64,000 nucleotides of DNA from contig CAIRYQ010000017.1 in NCBI GenBank assembly GCA_903882875.1, positions 36,106 to 100,105 of the forward strand. The letters run 5' to 3'. Below are positions 19,504 through 28,548 of this stretch, in pieces. Below the pieces are notes generated by a model that was given only the letters and a program-made list of their open reading frames with translations, ran no database searches and was not told where the DNA came from. This DNA comes from an uncultured Spartobacteria bacterium (GTDB taxonomy: Bacteria > Verrucomicrobiota > Verrucomicrobiia > Chthoniobacterales > Chthoniobacteraceae). Both the position numbers and the translations under genes were made by a program. Each line of letters starts with the position of its first letter. The first letter of the stretch is position 1.

Positions 19504-21942
19504 TCAGCGGAGCATCGTGAAGTCGCGGCTGTTCAGCAGCGCCCACATGAAATCCTGCACGGCGTCCGCGCGCTTGTCGGCGTAGGACTCGATGAATTTC
19601 TTCGCCAGCGCGCGCTCGGCCTCTACGGGCCTGCGCGCGAGCGACCACAGGTAGAGCTGCTCGACGAGCTTGTCGTCGTCCAGCTTCTGCGCGAGCAGCA
19701 GCGCGGGCCGGCCGACGGGATTCGTGAGGCGGCTGAGGATGGACTGCCCGTTGATGAAGTGGAGCGCCTGGAGCATGTTCGTGCTGAGGTCGCGCTCGCA
19801 CTCGCACGCCTCGGTGCGCGACGCTTTTCCGAAGAGCGCGAGGAAGCTGCTCGTCACATTGCCATCGGGCAGTTGCGCGGCTGTGAAGCCCGCGGGCGCG
19901 CCGCCGAAATTTTCCTTCACGCCGGTCGCCTGCACGAGCGAATCGAGCAGCGCCTCGGCGGGCAGGCGGCGCGGGATCGCGCGGGAGAAATTCAGATCGT
20001 CGTGGCCGTTGGTTTCGTTCGGCACCGAACTGCGCTGGTAGGTCTGCGACGCAAGGATGGTGCGCATGAGGTGGCGCATGTCGAATTTGTGCTCCACGAA
20101 ATCCTTCGTCAGCGCGTCGAGCAGCGGGCCATTGATCGGCGGGCTGGTCGAGCGCAGATCGTCCACGGGATCAATGATGCCGCGGTGGAAAAAGTAACTC
20201 CACACGCGGTTCACGAGGCTGCGCGCGAAGTGCGGATTCTCCGGCGCGGTGAGCCAGCGCGCGTAGTCGGCGCGGCGATCAATTCCGGCATCGAGCTTCG
20301 GCTCGCTGCCGCCGAGGTAGCGCGGCGGCTGCGGCTTCGCGGTGCGCGGATTCGTCGAGGAGCCGGTGGCGAGATTGACGAGCACGGTCTTTGCGTTCGT
20401 CACACCGGAGAGCCGCGGATCGGGCTTCGTGGCGACTTGGTTGAAGAAGCTGTGGACGCCGTAGTAGTCCGCCTGCGTCCAGTTTTCGAACGGATGCGGA
20501 TGGCACCGCGCGCAAAGCATCCGCACGCCGCAAAAGACCTGCGTCGCGCGCTGGAGCGTGTCGTCGGTGTCCTTGCTCACGGAAAAATACGCGGCGGCGG
20601 GATTGTCCATGAAGCTGCCGCGCGCCGTGAGGATCTGCCGCGCGAATTCGTCCAGCGGCATGTTGCCCGCGACCGCGGCGCGGATCCATTCGCGGAAGGC
20701 AAACACCGCGGGATCACTCGACGTGTTGCGCGAATTTTGCAACAGGTCGCCCCACTTCAGCGACCACCAGTCCACGAATTCGCCGCGCTGCATCAGTGCA
20801 TCAATCATCTTCGTGCGCTTCGCCGGGTCGTTGTCCGCGACAAATGCGAGCACCTGCTCGGGCGTCGGCTGGAGGCCGGTGAGATCCACCGATGCGCGGC
20901 GCAGGAAAGTCTCATCGTCCGTGACTTCGGACGGCTTGATGCGCAGGTCGTTCAGCTTCGCGACGACGTGTCTGTCCACGACGTTGGCCGCGGGCACCGG
21001 CGTCGCGACGAAGCCCGTGTCCGGCGGCAGCACGATCAGATTTGCGACTGTGAAAATCCCCTCGTAGCGCGCGACGATTGCCGTCTCGCCGAGGTCGGTC
21101 ACCGAGACGAGGCCGACGTCGTCCACCTTCGCCACGCGCTCGATGTTCACGCTGAAAATCCCCGAGCGCGACACGTCGCGCACCGATCCGTCGCTGTATT
21201 TTGCGAGGAGCTGGAACTGCATCTGTGACTTCGGCTGCACCGCGACTTTTTCCGGATGGATGCTCACCGAGACGAGCTTCGGCAGCGTCGGCGCGTCGTC
21301 CTTTGCGCCCTCGGCGATCCAGCGGCGCAGCGTCTCGTGCATCTCGCTGCCGTGGTCAATGCGCACGCCGCCCTCGTGCGGCAGATCGCCGAGCGGCTTG
21401 AGCAGCAGCAGGCTCGCGGGCGGGTTGTGGCGGTTGATGCGGCGTTCGGCGAATTCGTCGGTGAGAGAAAGGAAGTCCTTCTCCGCGTCCGCGCCGCGCA
21501 GCGAGAGCTTGAAGCCGTTTTTTCCGAGCGAATACCCGTGGCACGCGCCCGCGTTGCAACTGCCCTTCGAGAGCACGGGCATCACGTCCTGCCGAAAGCT
21601 CGTGCCCGCGTGCGCGGCGGGGAGCTGCACGTTCACGTTCACTTTCGCCGTGCGTCCACCTGCTTGCACGGTGATGACCGCGTCGCCGTTCGCGACCGGC
21701 TGCACCCAGCCGAGGACATCCACGCGCGCGATCTTTTCGTCGCTGCTGGTGAAAGTGGCGCTGCCGGTAAAATCCACGTCGTAACCGTCCTTCGTGCGCG
21801 CCTGCACGAGCAGCGAATGCGGGCGCAGCGGATGCGTGAGCTTCACGGTCGCGGGAGTGAGTTGCAGATCGCCGACGATGTCCGCAGCACCGCAGCGGAG
21901 GCATGTGACGAGGGCGATGAAAAATGTGGCGAGGAGTTTCAT
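19504..21942 (-). CDS. Ig-like/DUF1549/DUF1553 exported cytochrome-type protein
   Basis: The 812-residue protein starts at the ATG at 21942 with a signal peptide (MKLLATFFIALVTCLRCGAA). Bacterial Ig-like (BIG2) segments flank a cytochrome-like motif SCNAGACHG (about residues 130-140). DUF1549 follows (DETFLRRASVDLTGLQPTPE, then LCARCHPHPFENWTQADYYG). DUF1553 occupies the C-terminal third (NPHFARSLVNRVWSYFFHRG and ALHFINGQSIL). The ATG overlaps the stop of the preceding gene as ATGA, so translation is coupled. Such proteins usually sit beside DUF1501 genes, as here, but no biochemical role is established. Confidence 0.9.
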   Translation of the reverse strand: MKLLATFFIALVTCLRCGAADIVGDLQLTPATVKLTHPLRPHSLLVQARTKDGYDVDFTGSATFTSSDEKIARVDVLGWVQPVANGDAVITVQAGGRTAKVNVNVQLPAAHAGTSFRQDVMPVLSKGSCNAGACHGYSLGKNGFKLSLRGADAEKDFLSLTDEFAERRINRHNPPASLLLLKPLGDLPHEGGVRIDHGSEMHETLRRWIAEGAKDDAPTLPKLVSVSIHPEKVAVQPKSQMQFQLLAKYSDGSVRDVSRSGIFSVNIERVAKVDDVGLVSVTDLGETAIVARYEGIFTVANLIVLPPDTGFVATPVPAANVVDRHVVAKLNDLRIKPSEVTDDETFLRRASVDLTGLQPTPEQVLAFVADNDPAKRTKMIDALMQRGEFVDWWSLKWGDLLQNSRNTSSDPAVFAFREWIRAAVAGNMPLDEFARQILTARGSFMDNPAAAYFSVSKDTDDTLQRATQVFCGVRMLCARCHPHPFENWTQADYYGVHSFFNQVATKPDPRLSGVTNAKTVLVNLATGSSTNPRTAKPQPPRYLGGSEPKLDAGIDRRADYARWLTAPENPHFARSLVNRVWSYFFHRGIIDPVDDLRSTSPPINGPLLDALTKDFVEHKFDMRHLMRTILASQTYQRSSVPNETNGHDDLNFSRAIPRRLPAEALLDSLVQATGVKENFGGAPAGFTAAQLPDGNVTSSFLALFGKASRTEACECERDLSTNMLQALHFINGQSILSRLTNPVGRPALLLAQKLDDDKLVEQLYLWSLARRPVEAERALAKKFIESYADKRADAVQDFMWALLNSRDFTMLR

Positions 21943-24851
21943 GTCACTGTTGAGATTCTGTTCGGCACTTCGGGCGACGGCGGTTCCGCGGGCCAAAGGC
22001 CCGAAGCAAGCCAGCCCAGGGCAACGCCCTGGGGAAATCGTAGAAATGAGACAAAGCCCTGAAAGGGCGTGACAACGTGTGTCGCCCTTTCAGGGCTTTG
22101 TCCGTTTTGAATGCAAGACCCAGGGCGGCGCTCGTGCCTCGCTTGCCCTGGGCTGGCTTGTGCAGGGCCTTTGGCCCAAAATCCCAGCTCAGTCGAAAGC
22201 GCGGAACAGGCTTTGGGATTGGGCTTCGGATCAGCCTTCGCGTCGGGCTTCGCATCAGGCTTGGCGGCGGGCTTTGCATCCGGTGCGACGGCGGGCGCGG
22301 CGGCTGGTTTTGCAGCGGGCTTGGGCTCCGCGGGCGGATCGGGCGGGAGGACTTTCATCGTCACTTCCATGTCGCGCGTGCGGACATTGAGGTTGCCGCC
22401 GAACGGTCTCCCGGTGCCGGAAATTTTCAGGCCGGGGAAATCGCCGGGTTTGAAATTCGCGGGCACCTTCAGCGCGAATTTGAACTGCTTCTCGCTGGCC
22501 TTCACGACCACGGAGGCGGGAGTCGCGGTGACTCCGGAGGGCAGGCCCGCGAGCGTGAGCGTGACGTCGCCCGTCGCGCCTTCGATGCGCTCGACAGTCC
22601 CGGTGAGTTCGAGCGACGCGCCGGCTCTTGCGTCGAGCTTTGCGGGCGCGGGCGGATTCAGTTTCAGCACGAGCGGATTCACCACGGGCACCTCGCGGAC
22701 GGGCGTGTAGGCGACGGCCTCGACGGTGCGGCGGTCGCGCTTAAGCAGCTCGGCCTTGAACGCGATCTGATGCGGAATTTCCGGCAGTTCGGCGGGGACG
22801 AGCAGGACAAACTCGACGTCGTTCTTCATCTCTTTCGCCGCGGCGGTGAGCGCCTGCTGTGTCTTTTCGAGCGTCGTCTGCGCCGCTTCTTTTTTCTTTT
22901 CTGCCGCGTCTTTCGCCGCGTCGTCCTTCGCGGCCGTGATCGCTTTTTCCGCGGCGGCGAGCGCGGTCTCGGCGGCGGTGACGGCGTCGAATGCCTGCTG
23001 CGTTTTCTTGTCCTCCTCGATCAGCATGGCTTTTTCCTCGCGGAGCATTTTTGTCGCGTCCACGGCGTTGTTGGTGAATTGCCGCGCCTGGCTCGTGAGC
23101 AGTGTGAGGCGCACGGGGCCGTCGTGGCCGGGCGTACGCCCACAGGTCACAGGGAGCGTGAGCTTGCCGGCAAGCGGGATTTTTTTGACGTCCGCGGCCT
23201 TGCCCCACGCGGCGTCGAACTGCACTTCCGGCTTCGCCGCGCTCGCGAGCGCGAGATCGTTTTCGAGCCACGGCTGGAATTTTCCGAGCTGCGCGCTCTC
23301 GAATGCGGCGGGCACTTCGCGATCTTTGCCGCGGCCTTTCAGTGCGGCGATGACCGCGGTCACCGGTTTGTCGCTTGAGAGCGTGACGAGTGTGGCGGTG
23401 GCCTGTGCGGGGATTTTCTGGCCGGAGACTTTCACGCCGTCTGGCAGGTGCTCGAATTGCAAATCAATCGGCCCGTCGTAGCCGTCGCGTTTCGCCTCGA
23501 CTTTGATGACACCGGCGCGGCCGGGCTGGAGCGTGTGGCTGTCCTCGATCATCGCGAGCGAAAAATCGGCGGGCTTCGTTCCGGCACGGACAGTCGCTTG
23601 CAGCCGGTAGATGCAGTGCGGGCCACCGTTGCCGTTCACGTCATGCACGACGGCGGTGAGCTTCGTCACCTCCTTCGGTACTTTGTAAATGAGGCGCGGG
23701 TCGGGGCTCTTTCCGTCGTCGTCATTGATCGCGAGGCGCGCGCCTTTCGCATCGAGCAGCTCGAGTTCCGCATCAATCGGAGAGCCGAGCGAATCGGCGA
23801 AAACCTGGAGTTCCACTTCGGTCTCGGGCTGCACGGTGATGTCGTAAGCGTCGCTCTCGCCGGGCGCGCTGATGCGCCCGTTCACAGCGACCGGCAGCGC
23901 GGGCAGCGCCTGCGGTGCGGAGCCGGTGCGCTGCTCGACGAGTTCCGGCAAATCGCTCAGCCACACCGCGGGCTGCGGGCCGCTGGAGGTCGCGGCGTCG
24001 GCCCACGGCGCGGGCACGGCGCGGCCTTCGGCGTTCGACGGCAGACGCACCGTGCGCGTTTCGCCGTCGCGTCCCACGAGCTGAACTTCGGCGGATGTGC
24101 CGCGCTGGACGGTCGAGGGAAAAGCAAGATCCGCGTACGACCACTTGCCGATCTTCAGCCGGAAATGCGCGGGCGCGGCGGCGGTGAACTGGAGATCATT
24201 TACCGTCACGCGGTAGTCACCGTCGGCGGGCAGCTTCACCTCAAAGCGCGTGTCTCCACGCAGCGCGGTCTGCGGGAGGCTCCACTTCAGCAGCGTGTTG
24301 CCGGGGCCGTAAAGTTTCAGCACGGGGCGCAGCTTGCTCTCGATGCGCTGCGCTTCGATCTCGCAGATGATCTCCTGCCCGGCCTTGCCGGGGAAAGTGA
24401 CTTCGCGCACCTGGCTTGCGGTGAGCGTGCCGTGCAGCGCAGCCGGAAGTGACGCGATTTTTTCCGCGAACACCGTCTGCAGCATCGCGTCCGTGGCTAA
24501 GACGCTGCGTGCGGAGACGCCGTTGTCCGTCACGAGCCACCAGTTTTCCAGGCCCGGCTGCGAGCCCGGTGCGAGTTCGATTTCGAGCGCGATGCGATCG
24601 GGTTTTGCGCCGTCCTTGAGCGTCTGCTTCGCGATGCGCGCGGTGGTGAGGATGCGCGGATTCGGCAGCAAGTCCGTGCCGGTGATCACGAGCGTCGTCG
24701 GCTTGCCAATTTGCAATCCGCGCAAATCCACGCCGCTCACGACCGGCGGTGCGGCGTGCAGCGATGCCGCGCATGCGATCAGCGCCGAGCCACGCAGGAC
24801 GGAGTGAAACGATGACGGAAAACTTTTCACCCGGCCTTGATCGATCGTCAC
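21939..24851 (-). CDS. Large exported prepeptidase-like protein with a repeat-derived C-terminus
   Basis: The 970-residue exported protein has a signal peptide ending near SLHAAP. Several beta-sandwich regions resemble the PVC 'prepeptidase C-terminal' type: ISAPGESDAYDITVQPETEV at about residue 320 and a later Ig-like section (GDVTLTLAGLPSGVTATPAS). A Lys/Ala/Glu coiled coil lies around residues 600-680. An Ala/Lys/Pro tail follows, and the last roughly 80 residues are encoded by a palindromic repeat. It is coupled to both neighbours by ATGA overlaps: its ATG overlaps the DUF1501 stop, and its stop overlaps the next ATG. The function is unknown. Confidence 0.8.
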   Translation of the reverse strand: MTIDQGRVKSFPSSFHSVLRGSALIACAASLHAAPPVVSGVDLRGLQIGKPTTLVITGTDLLPNPRILTTARIAKQTLKDGAKPDRIALEIELAPGSQPGLENWWLVTDNGVSARSVLATDAMLQTVFAEKIASLPAALHGTLTASQVREVTFPGKAGQEIICEIEAQRIESKLRPVLKLYGPGNTLLKWSLPQTALRGDTRFEVKLPADGDYRVTVNDLQFTAAAPAHFRLKIGKWSYADLAFPSTVQRGTSAEVQLVGRDGETRTVRLPSNAEGRAVPAPWADAATSSGPQPAVWLSDLPELVEQRTGSAPQALPALPVAVNGRISAPGESDAYDITVQPETEVELQVFADSLGSPIDAELELLDAKGARLAINDDDGKSPDPRLIYKVPKEVTKLTAVVHDVNGNGGPHCIYRLQATVRAGTKPADFSLAMIEDSHTLQPGRAGVIKVEAKRDGYDGPIDLQFEHLPDGVKVSGQKIPAQATATLVTLSSDKPVTAVIAALKGRGKDREVPAAFESAQLGKFQPWLENDLALASAAKPEVQFDAAWGKAADVKKIPLAGKLTLPVTCGRTPGHDGPVRLTLLTSQARQFTNNAVDATKMLREEKAMLIEEDKKTQQAFDAVTAAETALAAAEKAITAAKDDAAKDAAEKKKEAAQTTLEKTQQALTAAAKEMKNDVEFVLLVPAELPEIPHQIAFKAELLKRDRRTVEAVAYTPVREVPVVNPLVLKLNPPAPAKLDARAGASLELTGTVERIEGATGDVTLTLAGLPSGVTATPASVVVKASEKQFKFALKVPANFKPGDFPGLKISGTGRPFGGNLNVRTRDMEVTMKVLPPDPPAEPKPAAKPAAAPAVAPDAKPAAKPDAKPDAKADPKPNPKACSALSTELGFWAKGPAQASPGQARHERRPGSCIQNGQSPERATHVVTPFQGFVSFLRFPQGVALGWLASGLWPAEPPSPEVPNRISTVT
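21990..22176. repeat. Large nested palindromic element inside a coding 3' end
   Basis: A perfect 20-bp inverted repeat (22050-22069 with 22083-22102; 13-base loop) lies inside outer arms. The outermost arms are GGGCCAAAGGCCC (21990-22002) and GGGCCTTTGGCCC (22164-22176), with related CCAGCCCAGGGC/GCCCTGGGCTGG arms between. The whole element can fold into one long interrupted hairpin and looks like a dispersed REP-type element. It is read in frame as the C-terminus of the protein encoded at 21939-24851. Confidence 0.8.
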
Positions 24852-26227
24852 GAGAATAGCTCGCGAATCGGCTCCGCCTCGATGAACCGCACGGGGCGTC
24901 CGCCGGGACCGGGCAGCATCGTCGTTTCGAGATCAATGCCCATCGCCTGATAGATGGACGCGACGACCTGCGGCGGCGACACGGGACGGTCGTGCGGCGC
25001 TGCGCCGATCTTGTCCGTCGAGCCGATCACGCGTCCGCCGTGGATCGGGCCGCCTGCGAGGAAATTCGTCCACGCCGACGGATAGTGGTCGCGTCCGCCG
25101 CGCGCGTTGATTTTCGGAGTGCGGCCAAATTCACTGATGACGGCGATGACCGTCTCCTCGAGCATTCCGCGCTGCTGGAGGTCTTCGAGCAAGGCGGTGA
25201 ATGCGAGGTCGAACTGCGGGCAGAGCACGTGCTCGTAGTCGGCATAGGTGTTGTTGAGGCTGTTGCCGTCCGCGTGCATGTCCCAGCACGAGATGCCGAA
25301 GACCGTGTCGAACTGGTTCACGGTGACGAAGCGCGAGCCGCGCTCGATGAGCCTGCGCGCCATGAGGCAGCTCTGGCCGAATGTGTTCCGCCCGTAGCGG
25401 TCGCGCAGCTTCGCGGGCTCGTCGTTGAGATCGAACGCCTTCTTAGTCGTCGGATTCGTGAGAAGATTGAACGCGCGCGCATACGCCGTGTCGCGCTCGA
25501 CGGTGCTGCTCGTCTCGACGTGCCGCTGCAGTTCATCAATCTCGTGCAGCAGCTTGCGCCGCGCATCCACGCGCAGCTCGCTTTGGCCTTTCGGCGACTC
25601 GAGATCCGCCACTTTGAAATCCGCCCGAGCCGGATCGCTGCCGAGGAAAAACGGCTGATGCGCGCTGCCGAGGTACGCACTTTCCTGCCCGTGTGGCGTC
25701 GAGGTGCCGGTGTTGCCGATGCCCGCCGGCAGCACGATGGACGCAGGCAGATCGCCCTTCGGCCCGAACACGCGCGAAATCACCGAGCCCATGTGCGGCT
25801 GCTTGTTCGCCGCGCTGAAATCGTGCCCCGTCATCATCCATCGCTGGCCGTTTTCGTGCGACGCGCCGGAGTTGTACGAGAGGCTGCGGATGAGCGCGAC
25901 CTTGTCCATCATCTTCGCCATGCGCGGGAAATGCTCGCAGATCTGCACGCCGGGCACGTTCGTCGAGATCGGCCTGAACTTGCCGCGGATGTCGTCCGGC
26001 GCGTCCGGCTTCATGTCCCACGTGTCGAGATGCCCCGGCGAGCCGACGAGGAAAAGCGTGATGCAATTCCGAATCTTCGCCTTCTTCTCATTCACCGCGC
26101 CCGCGGCCTGGAGCCTCAGGAGATTTGGCAGCGTGAGCCCGGCCATCGCCGCGGCGCCGGCCTGGAGGAAGCTGCGGCGGCTCACGCCGTCGCAGAGGGG
26201 GAGATTTACGTTTCCGATGTGGAGCAT
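24848..26227 (-). CDS. DUF1501 protein with Tat signal
   Basis: The 459-residue protein starts at the ATG at 26227. A twin-arginine signal (SRRSFLQAGAAAMAGLTL) follows about 15 residues of leader. The DUF1501 domain, related to the alkaline phosphatase/sulfatase superfamily, shows NCITLFLVGSPGHLDTWDMK, ALIRSLSYNSGASHENGQRW, SCWDMHADGNS and VIAVISEFGRTPKIN with GRDHYPSAWT. The aspartate/histidine pattern suggests metal-dependent hydrolysis, but no DUF1501 activity is established. Its stop overlaps the next ATG (ATGA). It is probably folded in the cytoplasm and exported by Tat. Confidence 0.93.
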   Translation of the reverse strand: MLHIGNVNLPLCDGVSRRSFLQAGAAAMAGLTLPNLLRLQAAGAVNEKKAKIRNCITLFLVGSPGHLDTWDMKPDAPDDIRGKFRPISTNVPGVQICEHFPRMAKMMDKVALIRSLSYNSGASHENGQRWMMTGHDFSAANKQPHMGSVISRVFGPKGDLPASIVLPAGIGNTGTSTPHGQESAYLGSAHQPFFLGSDPARADFKVADLESPKGQSELRVDARRKLLHEIDELQRHVETSSTVERDTAYARAFNLLTNPTTKKAFDLNDEPAKLRDRYGRNTFGQSCLMARRLIERGSRFVTVNQFDTVFGISCWDMHADGNSLNNTYADYEHVLCPQFDLAFTALLEDLQQRGMLEETVIAVISEFGRTPKINARGGRDHYPSAWTNFLAGGPIHGGRVIGSTDKIGAAPHDRPVSPPQVVASIYQAMGIDLETTMLPGPGGRPVRFIEAEPIRELFS

Positions 26228-26255
26228 AAAAGTGGGATCGGTTTGGGTTCGTGGG

Positions 26256-26561
26256 TCAGACCGTGTAGGACACCGGCTCGGAGATGTTGATGTACTTACT
26301 CTCCACAAATTTGCCGTCCTTGTCCTTCTTGTAGTTCACATATTGGAACTGCTGGAGCACGACCTCGTATTTCCCCGGCGCCGTGTCCGGATGCTCAAAA
26401 GTGAGATCTGTCGTGGCACCGACCGTCGCGATCTCCTTGCCGTCGCGGCTGACTTTCCACTGCAAGCGCGTGCCCCAGTGGTTCGTGATTTCACTGCTGG
26501 TCACTTTGCGCCCTGCAAGTTGCAGGATCGCCTTCGGTGTTCCTTCCAATTTTTGGTCCAT
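26256..26561 (-). CDS. Small hypothetical protein heading the DUF1501 operon
   Basis: This 101-residue protein has no signal peptide. It reads as a single beta-sandwich (RLQWKVSRDGKEIATVGATT, then PGKYEVVLQQFQYVNYKKD), similar in pattern to a small Ig/PKD-like fold. It ends 28 bases before the DUF1501 ATG and is probably the first gene of the operon. The ATG at 26561 lacks a strong ribosome-binding site. No family is recognised with certainty. Confidence 0.65.
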   Translation of the reverse strand: MDQKLEGTPKAILQLAGRKVTSSEITNHWGTRLQWKVSRDGKEIATVGATTDLTFEHPDTAPGKYEVVLQQFQYVNYKKDKDGKFVESKYINISEPVSYTV

Positions 26562-26722
26562 GATGGAAACGGGGTTTTGGTTCGGGTGGAGGTCGGCAGG
26601 TTATTCCCTGCGCGGAGGATTCGTTAGAAACAAGGCGCGGATCGATGCGACGTTTGGAGCCTCCAATCAGCGCCAACACCGCTGGAAGGGCGCAAGTGCC
26701 CGACTTTGCACACGCCACGGGT

Positions 26723-27094
26723 CTATCCCAGCACCAGCCCGTGAGGCACGAATGGCTGGAAGTCATCGCGATTCCTCGTCGCGACGCGGGCATCGAGTCG
26801 CAGCGCCACCGCAGCGATGAGGCAGTCCGCCAGCGAGCGCGAACGTCGGCCGGTGGCGTTGAAAAGTTCCGCGCCCTTCGCCGCGTCTGCCGGAATCAAA
26901 GGCTCGACGACCGGAAACAATGCCTCGGCGATGTCCTTGTCGCCGGCATTGAGCGGCCCGCACAAAAACTCCGCCCAAGTCATCGCAGAGATGCCGACGG
27001 ATTCCTCCTCTTCGAGCCACGCCCGCAACTTGGTGTCCTCATCAGTGCCCGGCTGGAGCGCGTGGATGAGAAAATTCGTGTCAAGGTGAATCAT
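26723..27094 (-). CDS. VapC-type PIN-domain toxin
   Basis: The 123-residue PIN-domain protein starts MIHLDTNFLIHAL, with the first acidic metal ligand at D5. The second is the glutamate of AEFLCG, the third the aspartate in SLADCLIAAVAL, and a last aspartate lies in RNRDDFQPF. VapC toxins are Mg-dependent RNases, usually of tRNA or rRNA. The gene follows the small antitoxin-like gene by six bases, the normal order of a type II toxin-antitoxin pair. All catalytic residues are present, so the toxin is likely active. The target is unknown. Confidence 0.88.
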   Translation of the reverse strand: MIHLDTNFLIHALQPGTDEDTKLRAWLEEEESVGISAMTWAEFLCGPLNAGDKDIAEALFPVVEPLIPADAAKGAELFNATGRRSRSLADCLIAAVALRLDARVATRNRDDFQPFVPHGLVLG

Positions 27095-27100
27095 GTGCCG

Positions 27101-27325
27101 TCACCGTCTCGCCTCACGCACCGCCGCCGCCCACGCATCAGCCTTGTGCGCGTCGAGTCCCAGCCGTGACTGGAGGGCATCGAGGGCCTGCAGGCGCGGG
27201 TTGCCTTTCGCTGCCTGCGTATCCGTCTTCTCCCGCTGGATGCGATGCAGCATCGCCTCCACACGAAGCAACTCTTCGCCCGTCAGCTTCGGCAGGGCTT
27301 CTTCGATCTCGGCGAGCGTGCTCAT
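27101..27325 (-). CDS. Antitoxin partner of the PIN toxin
   Basis: A 74-residue acidic helical protein (MSTLAEIEEALPKLTGEELL, ending DAWAAAVREARR) is encoded immediately upstream of the VapC-type toxin. The motif EIEEALPKLTGEELLRVE is common in PVC and cyanobacterial antitoxins encoded before PIN toxins. No DNA-binding domain is obvious, so autoregulation could involve a short N-terminal element. The start at 27325 is an ATG. Assignment rests on size, composition and pairing. Confidence 0.75.
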   Translation of the reverse strand: MSTLAEIEEALPKLTGEELLRVEAMLHRIQREKTDTQAAKGNPRLQALDALQSRLGLDAHKADAWAAAVREARR

Positions 27326-27470
27326 GCCCGCACTTTGCCGCGCCTGCGGTGCATCGTCAACGTTGGGGACGGGCGCAGGCGTGGCGGCGGCTTGAAAACA
27401 TATGGTTCCTGCTCCTTCACATCCACACCCGAATTGTAGTGCGGCGCATGACGATGCCAAAGCCGGGAGC

Positions 27471-27611
27471 ACGGCCAAGGTGCGGCACTCGCTGGAGCAG
27501 GCGGGCAACGGAATCGGGCCTTTCGACGTGCTCATCGCGGGCCACGCGCTCCACGCGGAGTTGATTCCCGCCACGAACAACACGCGTGAATTCTCCCGCG
27601 TAGATCGGCTT
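27471..27611 (+). pseudogene. Remnant of a second VapC-type PIN toxin (C-terminal half)
   Basis: The plus-strand frame encodes AKVRHSLEQAGNGIGPFDVL, then IAGHAL and TNNTREFSRVDRLR. This is the characteristic C-terminal half of VapC-type PIN toxins, including the third acidic ligand in GPFDVLIAGHAL and the TNNxREF motif. The N-terminal half with the first ligands is missing, and the frame runs on without the usual short end. It lies opposite the intact toxin-antitoxin pair and appears to be the decayed relic of another module. Confidence 0.65.
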
Positions 27612-27774
27612 CGAGGAGGGAGAAGGAATGGCCATCAAACCCAAGGTGAGCGAACTGGGAAATTAACCGTCGCAGGCCCCGAACAAAATATCGTAAATCA
27701 TCCTTAATTTCGCGCCATTCGGAACTGATGCGGGTCTAACACCATCGGTTATCTTTAGCATAAGGCCGCAGAAG

Positions 27775-28173
27775 TTACTTCTTATCCGGTATGAGTTCAC
27801 AGTTTTTGGTGATCCCCTGAAGGAAGCTCCAAGAGAAAATAGCCCCCGGCCCGCCAATCACGCCGAAGGTAGCGTACAGCCATTTGGGGACGATGCTGAT
27901 TGGTGCGTACATAAAGACTATAGACAACACCACAGCGGCGAACAATATACCGTATAACAACATGCGGCGAGATTGTCTTTTGAGCAGTTGCTTAGCCGTA
28001 TCGTTATCGCCCAGCCCTGTTTGCATGATTTCCCTCAGATAGTTCTGTCCACCTCGAGATGAACTATGAATTTTCAGCGGAGTGACGCTATAAAGCAAAG
28101 CCCCGGCAACCACGCCGAAAAATGTAACCGCGCATAGGAACCGCCAGTCGGTGAAACTATTAAGAATTTCCAT
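27775..28173 (-). CDS. Small membrane protein of unknown function
   Basis: The 132-residue protein has three likely membrane segments: FLCAVTFFGVVAGALLYSV near residues 12-30, MLLYGILFAAVVLSIVFMY near 71-89, and a weaker one near ATFGVIGGPGAIFSWSF. The coding DNA and its flanks are noticeably AT-richer than neighbouring genes, suggesting recent acquisition. It stands alone next to toxin-antitoxin remnants, consistent with a small accessory patch. No family is recognised. Confidence 0.65.
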   Translation of the reverse strand: MEILNSFTDWRFLCAVTFFGVVAGALLYSVTPLKIHSSSRGGQNYLREIMQTGLGDNDTAKQLLKRQSRRMLLYGILFAAVVLSIVFMYAPISIVPKWLYATFGVIGGPGAIFSWSFLQGITKNCELIPDKK

Positions 28174-28548
28174 AATCTGTTTTTGAACTGGTGGAGCGAG
28201 GGACGGAAAGAGGATGAAGTGGGCTGGCGACGCTGATCCGCAGGGGAGATTTCCTGCAGGAGGATGAGATTGCGGAGAGTTTCATGTGCTCAGGCGGTTA
28301 GCGTGAGAGTGAATATCCGCGCCGCTTTGCCAAGCATTTTTTCCGCAGCGGTTTTTCTGGCGTGGCGCTCTCGGTGGCCTCAGTCGAGATTGAATACCAA
28401 GAAGTAACCGTCTTGGAGGAGGCTTCGACCTGCTCCCCGAACTCGGGGCGCTGTCCACAAATGGTGCCCACCGATAGCAGCAATCCGGCTCACCTTCACC
28501 TTTCGTGCCATTCGAAAGAGAAGGACGAGGGACTGCTTATTGTGCCTT
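28174..28548. other. Intergenic region without a confident gene
   Basis: This 375-bp gap lies between the small membrane gene and the second DUF1501 gene. A 61-codon minus-strand frame (28298-28483, TTG start) encodes a polar peptide ending RRGYSLSR but has no supporting ribosome-binding site or recognisable family. I see no RNA gene or strong terminator here. Confidence 0.4.

Noticed and set aside
18058..21228. Thousand-codon plus-strand frame opposite the cytochrome and DUF1549 genes
   Set aside because: Shadow of two well-supported minus-strand genes; no ribosome-binding site or domain.
28298..28483. 61-codon minus-strand frame with TTG start
   Set aside because: No ribosome-binding site, no family, and unusual composition.
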